NCBI RefSeq assembly: GCF_021228235.1
Contig: NZ_JAJQRG010000003.1
Span: 1-64,000 of the forward strand
Origin: Pseudophaeobacter flagellatus
GTDB taxonomy: Bacteria > Pseudomonadota > Alphaproteobacteria > Rhodobacterales > Rhodobacteraceae
DNA: 64,000 bases
Direction of reading: 5' to 3'
This document shows positions 16,653-25,530 of the stretch, piece by piece. How positions within the stretch are numbered: position 1 is the first letter of the stretch; each line of letters opens with the position of its first letter. Under the pieces are notes generated by a model, which was not told the origin of the DNA, searched no databases, and was given only the letters and a program-made list of their open reading frames with translations. The position numbers were made by a program, and so were the translations under genes.

Positions 16653-17107
16653 AGTAAAAGTTCCTTTTTCAGATCGACAGAACCCTGGTCACAGCCCTGA
16701 TGTGGGTTGGGGCAGAGTCTGTTGCTCGCGATAGTACATCTATATTTGGTAAGTTTGTAACTTGAAGGACGGACTGAGCAATATCGCACTTCTTTTTTGT
16801 TTTGGGAGTGAAGATTGCTTGACACACATTCTCGTTTAGTTCCCGATGTGTCCCACAGGCGGTACGCACAAAAAAGTGTTTTAATTCAATGGGGAGAATT
16901 CGAATTTGCAATCCGCTGCGTCACCACTCCGCCAACTCGCCTCTTTTGACCTGGTCTGTGGCACGTGGTGTTCTGCCACACAGTCTGCGACATCTTCTAT
17001 TTAGGTTCGGTTGCCTTCGCAAGGGTCAAAGTGACATAGAACCTTGAAAAAACGAGGTGTCAATTTTGGATGTTTCGGGGCGCAAAACTTCGGGTGCTGG
17101 GGCTGCG
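16653..17107. other. Right end of the island and flank, no gene
   Basis: About 455 bp contain the partial tRNA-Cys copy (16904-16942) and its diverged flank up to about 17040, then the region downstream of the chelatase gene. No supported coding sequence is present. Confidence 0.5.
16904..16942. repeat. attR: partial tRNA-Cys copy, 39-bp direct repeat
   Basis: This is identical to 8568-8606 and represents the tRNA 5' half from the anticodon loop outward, with no 3' half adjoining. The downstream flank resembles that of the intact tRNA at a lower level (shared GCCACACAGTCTG and CTTCTATTTA). This is best read as the original chromosomal 5' half displaced by integration. It sets the right boundary of the element. 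Confidence 0.85.
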
Positions 17108-17860
17108 TCAGGCGCGCCTAATGGCCTCGGCGATGAGCTGTGCGATCTTGGGGGCGGTGCCGAGGGCAGGCAGCAGTCTGCCTTCAAACTTGGCCTTGGT
17201 GAGGGCGGCGGGAATGTCCTGTGTGACGTGGTCGCCAGATTGGGCAAAGAACGGCAGGCAGAGGCTTTGAGCGGGCAATCTTTTCGCTACATCAGACAGA
17301 TAAGGGGGCTGTTCAATATAGCTTGTTACCAGCTCCAGGCCGGGCAGCAGGGGGCGCAGTGCGGTGGCAAAGCGTTCGGTGGCTGCCGACGCCTTGGGGC
17401 CGTGGGCCGATCCATGGGCGGCAAGCAGCAGGCTGTCTTGGGCAGTGTGGTTTTCTGCTGCCGCGGTCTGGGCGGCCAGGGCCTGTCGGACCATGCTTGC
17501 CACGAGTTCTGGCAGGGCTGGGTCTTGACCAAATGGCGGCAACTGGCGGTGCTCAAGACCGTTCAGCCGCTGTGGCAGAACCTTGGTGGTGAACCAGCCG
17601 TCAGCCATGAAAAAGGGATAGACCAGAGCGCCCCGCCGCATCACCTGCTCCAGGCGGTCGGGCTGCGCTAGGGTCGCGGAGCGGACCTCCCAGCCGGGCA
17701 GGAACCGGGAAACCTGCGCTGCCAGCTGGGCCAGGGCGCGCTCGGGGGGCTCTGGGGCAGAGGGTTGGCCATGTGCCACGATTACCACCGTTTTGGTCGC
17801 ACCGTTGGCTGTGCTCGCCTGCAGGGGCTGGTCTGCTGGAGTGCGAGGAGAAGGAGGCAT
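17108..17860 (-). CDS. CbiX-like sirohydrochlorin chelatase
   Basis: The 250-residue protein is built from two homologous chelatase halves. The first begins with VVIVAHGQPSAP (about 25-36) and the second with LLLAAHGSAHGP (about 142-153). The His of each HG motif is a candidate metal or substrate ligand. Such class II chelatases insert Co2+ or Fe2+ into sirohydrochlorin for cobalamin or siroheme. The C-terminal ALGTAPKIAQLIAEAI helix is typical. No cob/cys genes adjoin, so the metal cannot be assigned. An alternative start slightly downstream is possible because the first 20 residues are Pro/Thr-rich. It is the first backbone gene right of the island. Confidence 0.8.
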   Translation of the reverse strand: MPPSPRTPADQPLQASTANGATKTVVIVAHGQPSAPEPPERALAQLAAQVSRFLPGWEVRSATLAQPDRLEQVMRRGALVYPFFMADGWFTTKVLPQRLNGLEHRQLPPFGQDPALPELVASMVRQALAAQTAAAENHTAQDSLLLAAHGSAHGPKASAATERFATALRPLLPGLELVTSYIEQPPYLSDVAKRLPAQSLCLPFFAQSGDHVTQDIPAALTKAKFEGRLLPALGTAPKIAQLIAEAIRRA

Positions 17861-17989
17861 AGGGGGCTCTGTTTGGCTAGGGGTGGGTGTCGCTGGCCCC
17901 TATATATGTGGCCTCTCGCCTGACGCTAGGGGCTTTGGGCATATTCACCTGCTGTCGGGGCCTTTCGGCGGGGCAGGTCGGGGCGGCAG

Positions 17990-18013
17990 GGCGAGGGGGG
18001 TGTCCCCCTCGCC
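17990..18013 (-). terminator. GC-rich hairpin between maeB and the chelatase gene
   Basis: A perfect 10-bp stem, GGCGAGGGGG pairing with CCCCCTCGCC, has a 4-nt loop. It starts 14 bp past the malic enzyme stop. There is no strong T-run, so it may be a weak terminator or a message-stabilising structure. Confidence 0.5.
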
Positions 18014-18026
18014 AAGGGCTGTTTAC

Positions 18027-20300
18027 CTAGCCGTAATGCGCCACGGGGGTGCCGGCAATGGCGGCCATGTTCAGCAAGCCACGTGGGGTGATGGACGGGC
18101 TGACGATATGAGCGCGGTTGCCCATACCCATCAGAATTGGCCCAACCTCAAGCCCGTCAGAGCGCATCTTGAGAATATTGCGCACGCCAGAGGCCGCGTC
18201 GGCATGGGCAAAGACCAGTACATTGGCGGCGCCCTCCAGCCGTGAATTGGGGAAGATCCGTCCTCGCAGCTCGGTGTCGAGCGCGGTGTCGATGTTCATC
18301 TCGCCCTCATAGGTAAAGTCGCAGTGCTTGGCATCGAGGATCTCGATCGCGGCCCGCAGACGGGCGCCGGTGTCGCAGGCGATATTTCCGAACTGTGATT
18401 GCGAGCACAGGGCGATCTTTGGTTCGATGCCAAAGCGGCGCACATGCCGCGCGGCCCCCATGACGGTTTCGGCAATCTGTTCCGGGGTGGGTTCGATCCG
18501 CACCTGGGTGTCAGCGATGAACAGCGGCCCATCCTCAAGGATCATCATCGACAGGGCACCGTGGGGTGCATAGCCCTGGCCACCCAGTACCTGGTTTACA
18601 TAGTTCAGGTGCCAGCGGTATTCGCCAAAAGTACCGCAGATCATGCTGTCGGCCTCGCCGTGATGGACCATGATGGCACCAATTGCAGTCGTATTGGTGC
18701 GCATGATTGCCTTGGCCAGATCCGGCGTAACGCCCTCGCGCTGCATGATCTGGTGGTAGCTGTTCCAGTAGTTGTAGTAGCGCGGATCATTTTCCGGGTT
18801 CACGATCTGCAGATCGCGGTCAGGGCGGATCCGCAGGCCAAGGCGTTCGCAGCGGGCTTCAATCACCTCGGGGCGGCCAATCAGGATGGGTGTTTCTGTG
18901 GTTTCTTCCAGCACTTCCTGGGCGGCGCGCAGCACCCGTTCGTCTTCTCCTTCGGCAAAGACAATCCGGCGGGCGGCAGCGCGGGCGGCATCAAAGACCG
19001 GACGCATCAGCAGAGCCGATTTGAACACCGACTGGTTCAGCCGCTGTTTATAGGCCTCCAGATCGTCAATCGGCCGGGCAGCCACGCCGCTTTTCATCGC
19101 GGCTTCGGCCACCGCAGAGGAGACCACGGCCACCAGGCGCGGATCAAAAGGTTTGGGGATCAGGTAATCGGCACCAAAGGTTAGTTGCTCGCCTTTGTAG
19201 GCGGCGGCTGCTTCGGCGCTTGTGGTGGCGCGGGCCAGTTCTGCGATGCCTTCGACGCAGGCGATCTGCATCTCGTCGTTGATTTCGCTGGCGCCAACGT
19301 CCAGCGCGCCGCGAAAGATAAAGGGGAAGCACAGCACGTTGTTGACTTGGTTGGGAAAATCGCTTCGTCCAGTTGCAATAATTGCGTCGGGTGCCACGGC
19401 GCGCGCGACCTCTGGCAGGATCTCGGGGTTGGGGTTTGCCAGGGCAAAGACAATGGGCTGCGGGCGCATCTTTGCCACCATTTCGGGTTTCAGCACATTG
19501 GGACCAGAGAGACCGAGGAACAGGTCGGCCCCGCCAATGACGTCATCCAGAGTGCGCAGGTCGCTGGCCTGGGCAAAGGCGGCTTTTTCCGGGTTCATGT
19601 CTTCCTGGCGGCCCTCGTAGACCAGCCCGTGAATGTCGCAAAGCCAAATATTTTCCCGTTTCACCCCAAGTTTCAACAACATATTCAGGCAGGCAATCCC
19701 GGCCGCGCCGCCGCCGGTCGAGACGATCTTGATGTCTTCAAACCGCTTGCCCACCACATGCAGCGCGTTCTTCGCTGCTGCGCCCACCACGATGGCAGTG
19801 CCGTGCTGGTCATCGTGAAACACCGGAATGTTCATCCGCTCGCGGCACAGTTTTTCCACGATAAAGCAGTCCGGAGCCTTGATGTCTTCCAGGTTGATGG
19901 CGCCAAAACTGGGCTCCAGAGCGCAGACGATATCGGCCAGCTTTTCGGGGTCGCTCTCGTTCAGTTCGATGTCAAAGCAATCAATGCCGGCGAAACTCTT
20001 GAACAGAACCGCCTTGCCTTCCATCACCGGTTTTGAAGCCAATGCGCCGATATTACCCAAGCCAAGCACCGCAGAGCCATTGGTAACCACCGCCACCAGA
20101 TTGCCCCGCGCGGTATAGCGCGCCGCATTCGCCGCATCTGCCTTGATTTCCAGACAGGCCTCGGCCACGCCGGGGGAATAGGCGCGTGCCAGATCGCGGC
20201 CATTGGCCATCGGCTTGGTGGCGCGGATTTCCAATTTTCCCGGACGCGGGAATTCGTGATAGCGCAGGGCGGCATCGCGCAGCGAAGGGGTGTCAGACAT
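18027..20300 (-). CDS. maeB: NADP-type malic enzyme with phosphotransacetylase-like domain
   Basis: The 757-residue protein starts at ATG 20300 (GGAG upstream); a start 12 nt earlier is less likely. The N-terminal malic enzyme half (about 1-430) has the malate/NAD(P) segments [25 protein letters not shown] and [11 protein letters not shown]. The C-terminal half (about 440-750) is a phosphotransacetylase-like module ([16 protein letters not shown]) typical of large alphaproteobacterial enzymes, where it is regulatory. It oxidatively decarboxylates malate to pyruvate, supplying NADPH and linking the TCA cycle to acetyl-CoA. A palindrome lies in its upstream region. Confidence 0.95.
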   Translation of the reverse strand: MSDTPSLRDAALRYHEFPRPGKLEIRATKPMANGRDLARAYSPGVAEACLEIKADAANAARYTARGNLVAVVTNGSAVLGLGNIGALASKPVMEGKAVLFKSFAGIDCFDIELNESDPEKLADIVCALEPSFGAINLEDIKAPDCFIVEKLCRERMNIPVFHDDQHGTAIVVGAAAKNALHVVGKRFEDIKIVSTGGGAAGIACLNMLLKLGVKRENIWLCDIHGLVYEGRQEDMNPEKAAFAQASDLRTLDDVIGGADLFLGLSGPNVLKPEMVAKMRPQPIVFALANPNPEILPEVARAVAPDAIIATGRSDFPNQVNNVLCFPFIFRGALDVGASEINDEMQIACVEGIAELARATTSAEAAAAYKGEQLTFGADYLIPKPFDPRLVAVVSSAVAEAAMKSGVAARPIDDLEAYKQRLNQSVFKSALLMRPVFDAARAAARRIVFAEGEDERVLRAAQEVLEETTETPILIGRPEVIEARCERLGLRIRPDRDLQIVNPENDPRYYNYWNSYHQIMQREGVTPDLAKAIMRTNTTAIGAIMVHHGEADSMICGTFGEYRWHLNYVNQVLGGQGYAPHGALSMMILEDGPLFIADTQVRIEPTPEQIAETVMGAARHVRRFGIEPKIALCSQSQFGNIACDTGARLRAAIEILDAKHCDFTYEGEMNIDTALDTELRGRIFPNSRLEGAANVLVFAHADAASGVRNILKMRSDGLEVGPILMGMGNRAHIVSPSITPRGLLNMAAIAGTPVAHYG

Positions 20301-20323
20301 TTGAGGCTCCACTAGGGTATATA

Positions 20324-20337
20324 GTTTAACGTTAAAC
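20324..20337. promoter_or_regulatory. Perfect 14-bp palindrome upstream of maeB
   Basis: GTTTAACGTTAAAC reads the same on both strands. It lies 24 bp before the maeB start, in the region divergent from the cupin gene. Size and position fit an operator for a dimeric repressor. The cognate regulator is unknown. Confidence 0.45.
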
Positions 20338-20484
20338 CAATTTTGACGCCGGGGGAACCGGCTTTTGCTCAGCTAACGTGATCTGGCCTCTCTTGCGCAA
20401 TGGAAAACTTCGCCGCACTGTGGCGCAAAGGGGCTGCGGAATTGACAGATCAAAGGATCAGCCCCAGTGATAAAGGGGAAATAG

Positions 20485-21576
20485 ATGAGCGAAATCATAG
20501 CAGAAATGCGCCTGCCGACGCAGGAGTTGCGAGATGATATACCGTTTTTCACCAGGGTTCTGGGGATGAAGATGGATATGATCTATCCGGCGGATGATCC
20601 CCAGGTTGCCGTGTTTTCCGGGCACGGGTTACGCCTGTGCATCGACCGGGCGGCAAGCGAGCCGCCTGGCACCCTGCGCATCCTGTGTGACGACCCGGAC
20701 GGATTTGCCGATGGTCAGCGACGGCTGACCGCGCCCAATGGCACCCGGATTGAAATAGAAGAGCGCCACCCGCCCATGGTGATGCCCAAAACCGTGCACA
20801 GCTTTGTGGTGCGTCGCCTCAAGGATCAGGCACCCTGGGTGATTGGCCGGGCGGGCATGCATTACCGCGATCTGGTGCCGGATCGTCTGGGGGGCTCTAT
20901 CATTGCCAGCCATATCCGCATCCCCGATGGCGGGCCGGTGCCGGATATGGTGCATTTCCACCGGGTTGGCTTTCAGCTGATCTTTTGCATCCATGGCTGG
21001 GTTGATGTGCTCTATGAAGATCAGGGCGACAAGATGCGGCTTACCGCTGGCGACTGCTTTATCCAGCCGCCGGAAATTCGCCACCGGGTGCTGGAGGCCA
21101 GTGACAATGTGCAGGTGATTGAAATCGGCGTTCCGGCGGAACATGTGACCGAGATCGACCATGAAATGACCCTGCCAACGCCGCATCTGCGGCCCGAACG
21201 CGAATGGCAGGGGCAGCGGTTTGTCTACAACAAGGCCGAAGGTGCCGCCTGGCAGCCCTTCCGTTTGCCGGGGTTTGACTGTCGCGACACCACCATTGCC
21301 GCAAATACCAAAGGCGTTGCTGGCGTGCAGGTGGTGCGCCCGGCGACCGGCGCGGGCGACCCGGTCTGGGCGGCGCATGACACCGACATTCATTTCACCT
21401 TTGTAATGAATGGAAGCGTGACGCTGGAAGGCGAGGGGCGTGATCCTTATGCGCTGGAGCAGGGCGACGCTTTTGTGATCCCGCCGGGGATGCAAACCCG
21501 GCTCAGCGCGGCCAGTGCCGATCTGGAACTGCTGGAGGTCAGCCTGCCGGGGGTGTTCAGGACCACCCTGACGTAG
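20485..21576 (+). CDS. VOC-domain plus double-cupin protein
   Basis: The 363-residue protein has an N-terminal VOC/glyoxalase-like domain (about 1-95: RDDIPFFTRVLGMKMD). Two cupin domains follow. The first (about 135-225) contains FHRVGFQLIFCIHGW and GDCFIQPPEIRHRV. The second (about 275-355) contains DTDIHFTFVMNGS and GDAFVIPPGM. Metal-binding His/Glu sets are only partly conserved. The fusion suggests an enzyme or sensor for a small cyclic or oxygenated substrate, but none can be named. It stands alone on the plus strand, divergent from maeB, and precedes the nucleoside operon by 165 bp. Confidence 0.75.
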   Translation: MSEIIAEMRLPTQELRDDIPFFTRVLGMKMDMIYPADDPQVAVFSGHGLRLCIDRAASEPPGTLRILCDDPDGFADGQRRLTAPNGTRIEIEERHPPMVMPKTVHSFVVRRLKDQAPWVIGRAGMHYRDLVPDRLGGSIIASHIRIPDGGPVPDMVHFHRVGFQLIFCIHGWVDVLYEDQGDKMRLTAGDCFIQPPEIRHRVLEASDNVQVIEIGVPAEHVTEIDHEMTLPTPHLRPEREWQGQRFVYNKAEGAAWQPFRLPGFDCRDTTIAANTKGVAGVQVVRPATGAGDPVWAAHDTDIHFTFVMNGSVTLEGEGRDPYALEQGDAFVIPPGMQTRLSAASADLELLEVSLPGVFRTTLT

Positions 21577-21741
21577 GCCGCGGTAGAGCCGGGGACAGAA
21601 CCTGTCTGACCGATTTCACCTGTCCGGGGCCATCAGACAGTGCGCGCCCTTGCTGTGGCCCCGGACGCAGGCTTTACCTTTGCCCGCGCTTGCCCCTATC
21701 CTGTGGCCTTCCCACCTGTTGACCCAAACCAGCGAGATCTG

Positions 21742-22137
21742 ATGATGACCTTGAAAGATGCCGCCCGCGCCGTGTGCCAGAACGCCTATGCGCCCTATTC
21801 GAATTTCCAGGTCGGGGCGGCACTGCGCAGTGCTTCGGGGGCGGTTTACGTGGGTTGCAACGTGGAAAATGTCGCCTATCCCGAAGGCACCTGCGCAGAG
21901 GCCGGCGCCATCGCTGCGATGGTCGCCGCCGGAGAGCGCGACCTGGCCGAGGTCTATGTGGTTGCGGATAGCCCCGCACCGGTGCCGCCCTGTGGCGGGT
22001 GTCGGCAAAAGCTGAAAGAGTTTGGTGCCGCTTCCGTGAGGGTGACCCTGGGCACCACCGATGGGTTGGAGCAGCAAACAACCATTGGTGATCTGTTGCC
22101 CGGTGCCTTTGACGCGGGCCATATGGTGCGGAGCTGA
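21742..22137 (+). CDS. cdd: Cytidine deaminase
   Basis: The 131-residue homotetrameric-type enzyme converts cytidine and deoxycytidine to uridine forms. The signature blocks are NVENVAYP, TCAEAGAI (zinc Cys plus catalytic Glu) and PPCGGCRQKL (two zinc cysteines). The start at 21742 is chosen because the family begins just before the LKDAARAVCQ helix; the open frame extends further upstream without homology. It is first of four plus-strand genes, 3 bp ahead of deoA, in a nucleoside salvage operon. Confidence 0.95.
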   Translation: MMTLKDAARAVCQNAYAPYSNFQVGAALRSASGAVYVGCNVENVAYPEGTCAEAGAIAAMVAAGERDLAEVYVVADSPAPVPPCGGCRQKLKEFGAASVRVTLGTTDGLEQQTTIGDLLPGAFDAGHMVRS

Positions 22138-22140
22138 TCC

Positions 22141-23445
22141 ATGGATGCGCGTGCCATCATTGCCGAATTACGCCGGGGACAGCAGCCCAGCGATGCCGAG
22201 CTGGGATGGTTTGTCGAGGGGCTGGCCAATGGTCATGTCAGCGATGCCCAGGCGGGGGCCTTTGCCATGGCGGTCTGCCTGCAGCGGCTAGAGCCTGCGG
22301 GGCGGCGGGCGCTGACCCTGGCGATGCGTGACAGCGGCGATGTGCTGCACTGGGATCTGCCGGGGCCGGTGATGGACAAGCACTCGACCGGCGGGGTGGG
22401 GGATTGTGTCTCTTTGCTGCTGGCGCCGACCCTGGCCGAATGTGGAGTCTACGTGCCGATGATTTCCGGTCGCGGGTTGGGTCACACGGGGGGCACGCTG
22501 GACAAGATGGAGGCCATCCCTGGCGTTACCACGCAGATTTCCGAACAAAAACTGCAGGCGATCACCGCGCAGGTCGGTTGTGCCATTGTCGGGGCCACCG
22601 GGCGGATTGCCCCGGCGGACAAACGGCTTTATGCCATTCGCGATGTCACCGGCACGGTCGAAAGCCTTGATCTGATTACGGCGTCTATCCTGTCAAAGAA
22701 GCTCGCCGCCAGCCCCGAAGCCCTGGTAATGGATGTCAAACTTGGCTCTGGTGCCTTTATGAAAACCCCTGAAGAGGCCCGCGCCCTGGCGCAGGCTCTG
22801 GTCGAGACGGCGACTGCGGCGGGCTGCAAGACCTCGGCGCTGATCACCGATATGAACCAGCCGATTGCCTCGGCGCTTGGCAACGGGCTGGAGGTGGCCG
22901 AGGTGATGCGGGCTCTGACTGCGGGCAAGACCTGTCCTCTGATCGACATTACTGCGGCGCTTGGCGCAGAGCTGCTGGTGCGGGCCGGGCTGGCAGTGGA
23001 TGTGGTAGCGGGGCGGCGCCAGATCTCTGATCTGCTGCTGAGTGGCCGGGTGGCGCAGCGTTTTGGCCAGATGGTGGCGGCCCAGGGCGGACCTGCGGAT
23101 TTTGCCAGCCACTGGCAACGCTACCTGCCTGTGGCCCCGGTCATCCGCGAGGTCACGGCACCCCGCTCTGGCTTTGTCGCGGCCCTGAACGGCGAGGCGC
23201 TGGGGCTTGCGGTGGTCGCGCTGGGTGGCGGGCGCATGGTCGAGGCGGATCAGGTGGATCCGGCTGTCGGCATTTCCGATCTTGTGCGGCTGGGATGCTG
23301 GGTTGACGCCGGGGCGCCAGTGGCGCGGATCCATGCCGCGCGCGAAAGCGCCGCCCTGGAGGCCGAGACAAGCCTGTTGCAGGCGTTGACCTTGGCGGAC
23401 CGGGCCCCAGAGCTGCCGCCGCTTGTATATGAAAGGATCGGCTGA
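22141..23445 (+). CDS. deoA: Thymidine phosphorylase
   Basis: The 434-residue protein cleaves thymidine and deoxyuridine with phosphate, yielding base and deoxyribose-1-phosphate. The glycine-rich signature MDKHSTGGVGD and the SGRGLGHTGGTLDK loop near residues 78-125 are intact, and the length is normal. It follows cdd by 3 bp and overlaps deoB by one base (TGATG), consistent with one transcript. The product passes to DeoB. Confidence 0.96.
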   Translation: MDARAIIAELRRGQQPSDAELGWFVEGLANGHVSDAQAGAFAMAVCLQRLEPAGRRALTLAMRDSGDVLHWDLPGPVMDKHSTGGVGDCVSLLLAPTLAECGVYVPMISGRGLGHTGGTLDKMEAIPGVTTQISEQKLQAITAQVGCAIVGATGRIAPADKRLYAIRDVTGTVESLDLITASILSKKLAASPEALVMDVKLGSGAFMKTPEEARALAQALVETATAAGCKTSALITDMNQPIASALGNGLEVAEVMRALTAGKTCPLIDITAALGAELLVRAGLAVDVVAGRRQISDLLLSGRVAQRFGQMVAAQGGPADFASHWQRYLPVAPVIREVTAPRSGFVAALNGEALGLAVVALGGGRMVEADQVDPAVGISDLVRLGCWVDAGAPVARIHAARESAALEAETSLLQALTLADRAPELPPLVYERIG

Positions 23446-24656
23446 TGGCACGTGCCTTTTTGGTGGTGATGGATTCCGTGGGCATTGGGGGGGCACCGGA
23501 TGCCTCTGCCTTTTTCAACGGGGATCTGCCGGATCTTGGCGCCAATACCCTGGCCCATATCGCCCAGGCCTGTGCAGCAGGTCGGGCCGAGACAGGGCGT
23601 TCGGGGCCGCTGCAGCTGCCCAACCTGGACCGCCTTGGCCTGGGGGCGGCGATGCGACTGGCCTCGCCGCAGCCCTTTCCCGGCCTCACCGCCCCGCCAG
23701 AGGGGCGCTGGGGCGCGGCGACCGAGGTGAGCCAGGGTAAGGATACCCCCTCGGGCCACTGGGAGTTGGCGGGCCTGCCGGTTCCCTGGGACTGGTGCTT
23801 CTTTCCCGATACCACCCCCGCCTTTCCGGCTGAACTGGTGGAGTATGTCGCGCAGACGGCAGGGGCGGATGGGATCCTGGGCAATTGCCATGCCTCTGGT
23901 ACGGAAATCATTGCCCGCCACGGCGCGGCACATATGCGTACGGGGCAGCCGATCTGCTATACCTCAGCCGATAGCGTGTTTCAGATCGCCGCCCACGAAG
24001 AGAGCTTTGGCCTGGACCGATTGCTGGCGCTCTGCGAAGCGGTGGCCCCCCGGCTGCATGCCATGAAGGTTGGCCGCGTCATTGCGCGCCCCTTTACCGG
24101 CAGGCCAGAGGCCGGGTTCAGCCGTACCAGCAACCGGCGCGACTTTGCTATTCAGCCACCTGCACCAGTGCTGACCAATTGGCTGCAGGAGGACGGTCAC
24201 CGGGTGCATGCCATTGGCAAGATTGGCGATATCTTCTCGATGCAGGGTATTGATAGCCTGCAAAAAGGCCCTGATGTGCAACTGATGCAGCATTTGGCCC
24301 GCAGCATCGAAGGGGCAGAGGCGGGCAGCCTGACATTTGCCAATTTTGTCGAATTCGACAGCCTTTATGGCCATCGCCGCGATATTGCAGGCTATGCCCG
24401 TGCGCTGGAATGGTTGGATGCCGAACTCGGCAAGCTGCTGCCGCGCTTGCGTCCGGATGACATGCTGCTGTTGACGGCGGATCATGGTAATGATCCCAGC
24501 TGGCCGGGAACAGATCATACCCGCGAACAGGTGCCTGTCCTGGTGGCAGGGTGCGGCACCGGTAGCCTGGGGGCCTGCCGTTTTGTCGATGTCGCGGCCT
24601 CTGTTGCGGCGCATCTCGGGGTTGATAATCGCGGCCCCGGCCAGAGTTTTCTTTGA
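23445..24656 (+). CDS. deoB: Phosphopentomutase
   Basis: The 403-residue alkaline-phosphatase-superfamily enzyme converts (deoxy)ribose-1-phosphate to the 5-phosphate. Metal and phosphate sites are visible: VVMDSVGIGGAPDA at the N-terminus, GKDTPSGHWEL near 98-108, and TADHGNDPSWPGTDHTRE near the C-terminus. It is translationally coupled to deoA and feeds pentose phosphates to central metabolism. The aldolase deoC is not in this cluster. Confidence 0.96.
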   Translation: MARAFLVVMDSVGIGGAPDASAFFNGDLPDLGANTLAHIAQACAAGRAETGRSGPLQLPNLDRLGLGAAMRLASPQPFPGLTAPPEGRWGAATEVSQGKDTPSGHWELAGLPVPWDWCFFPDTTPAFPAELVEYVAQTAGADGILGNCHASGTEIIARHGAAHMRTGQPICYTSADSVFQIAAHEESFGLDRLLALCEAVAPRLHAMKVGRVIARPFTGRPEAGFSRTSNRRDFAIQPPAPVLTNWLQEDGHRVHAIGKIGDIFSMQGIDSLQKGPDVQLMQHLARSIEGAEAGSLTFANFVEFDSLYGHRRDIAGYARALEWLDAELGKLLPRLRPDDMLLLTADHGNDPSWPGTDHTREQVPVLVAGCGTGSLGACRFVDVAASVAAHLGVDNRGPGQSFL

Positions 24657-24747
24657 CCAACAGATCAAAACAGACTTGCCCCCAAGGGGGGAGCCCGCAT
24701 AAGACCGCGCAAAGCAAAGTCGGAATTCATAGTAGGAGACAGCCAAA

Positions 24748-25380
24748 ATGAGCGACCATCTGACCGTTGTTGACCACCCTCTGGTACAGCACAAGCTCAC
24801 GTTGATGCGCGACAAGGCGACCTCGACCGCCGGCTTTCGCCGCTTGCTGCATGAAATCACCCAGTTGCTGGGCTATGAAATCACCCGCGAGCTGCCGCTG
24901 ACCGAGACCACCATCGAGACCCCGATGGAAACCATGCAATCGCCGATCCTGGCGGGCAAGAAGCTGGCGCTGGTGTCGATCCTGCGGGCGGGCAACGGTA
25001 TGCTTGATGGGGTGCTGGATCTGGTGCCTTCCGCCCGTGTGGGCTTTGTTGGGCTATATCGTGACGAAGAAACCCTGCAGCCGGTGCAATATTACTTCAA
25101 AGCCCCCAAAGAGCTGGGGGATCGCATGGTAATTGCGGTGGATCCCATGTTGGCCACCGGCAACTCTTCTGTTGCCGCGATTGATCTGCTGAAAGAGGCG
25201 GGGGCCACCAATATCCGTTTCCTCTGCCTGCTGGCCACTCCCGAAGGCGTTGCCCGCATGAAAGAAGCCCATCCCGATGTGCCAATCGTCACCGCGTCGC
25301 TCGACCGAGAGCTGAACGAGAAAGGCTATATCATGCCGGGCCTTGGTGATGCGGGTGACCGTATGTTCGGCACCAAGTAA
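24748..25380 (+). CDS. upp: Uracil phosphoribosyltransferase
   Basis: The 210-residue enzyme makes UMP from uracil and PRPP. The PRPP-binding loop [15 protein letters not shown] (about 131-145) and the C-terminal uracil-binding segment ([17 protein letters not shown]) are both present. A GGAGA ribosome-binding site precedes the ATG. The 91-bp gap after deoB contains a short CCCCC/GGGGG hairpin, so upp may be partly independent of the operon. A strong terminator follows. Confidence 0.97.
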   Translation: MSDHLTVVDHPLVQHKLTLMRDKATSTAGFRRLLHEITQLLGYEITRELPLTETTIETPMETMQSPILAGKKLALVSILRAGNGMLDGVLDLVPSARVGFVGLYRDEETLQPVQYYFKAPKELGDRMVIAVDPMLATGNSSVAAIDLLKEAGATNIRFLCLLATPEGVARMKEAHPDVPIVTASLDRELNEKGYIMPGLGDAGDRMFGTK

Positions 25381-25414
25381 GACGGGGTCGCAGGCCTGTT
25401 TTTTGATCTGTTTC

Positions 25415-25460
25415 CATATGGCGATGATCCGGCAGCACTTTGCTGGATCATCGCCATATT
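25415..25460 (+). terminator. Terminator after upp
   Basis: The near-perfect long stem pairs ATATGGCGATGATCC with GGATCATCGCCATAT around a loop containing further GCA/TGC pairing. It is followed by TTGTT. It closes the nucleoside salvage operon. Confidence 0.8.
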
Positions 25461-25530
25461 GTTGCCTAACGCGGCTTTACTACTTTTGAAAATTCAGGCA
25501 TCCTGACCCTATATTTTGTGGGGCACGGGT

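Noticed and set aside
20629-21495. 288-codon minus frame opposite the cupin gene
   Set aside because: His-rich shadow frame; the cupin and VOC domains are clearly on the plus strand.
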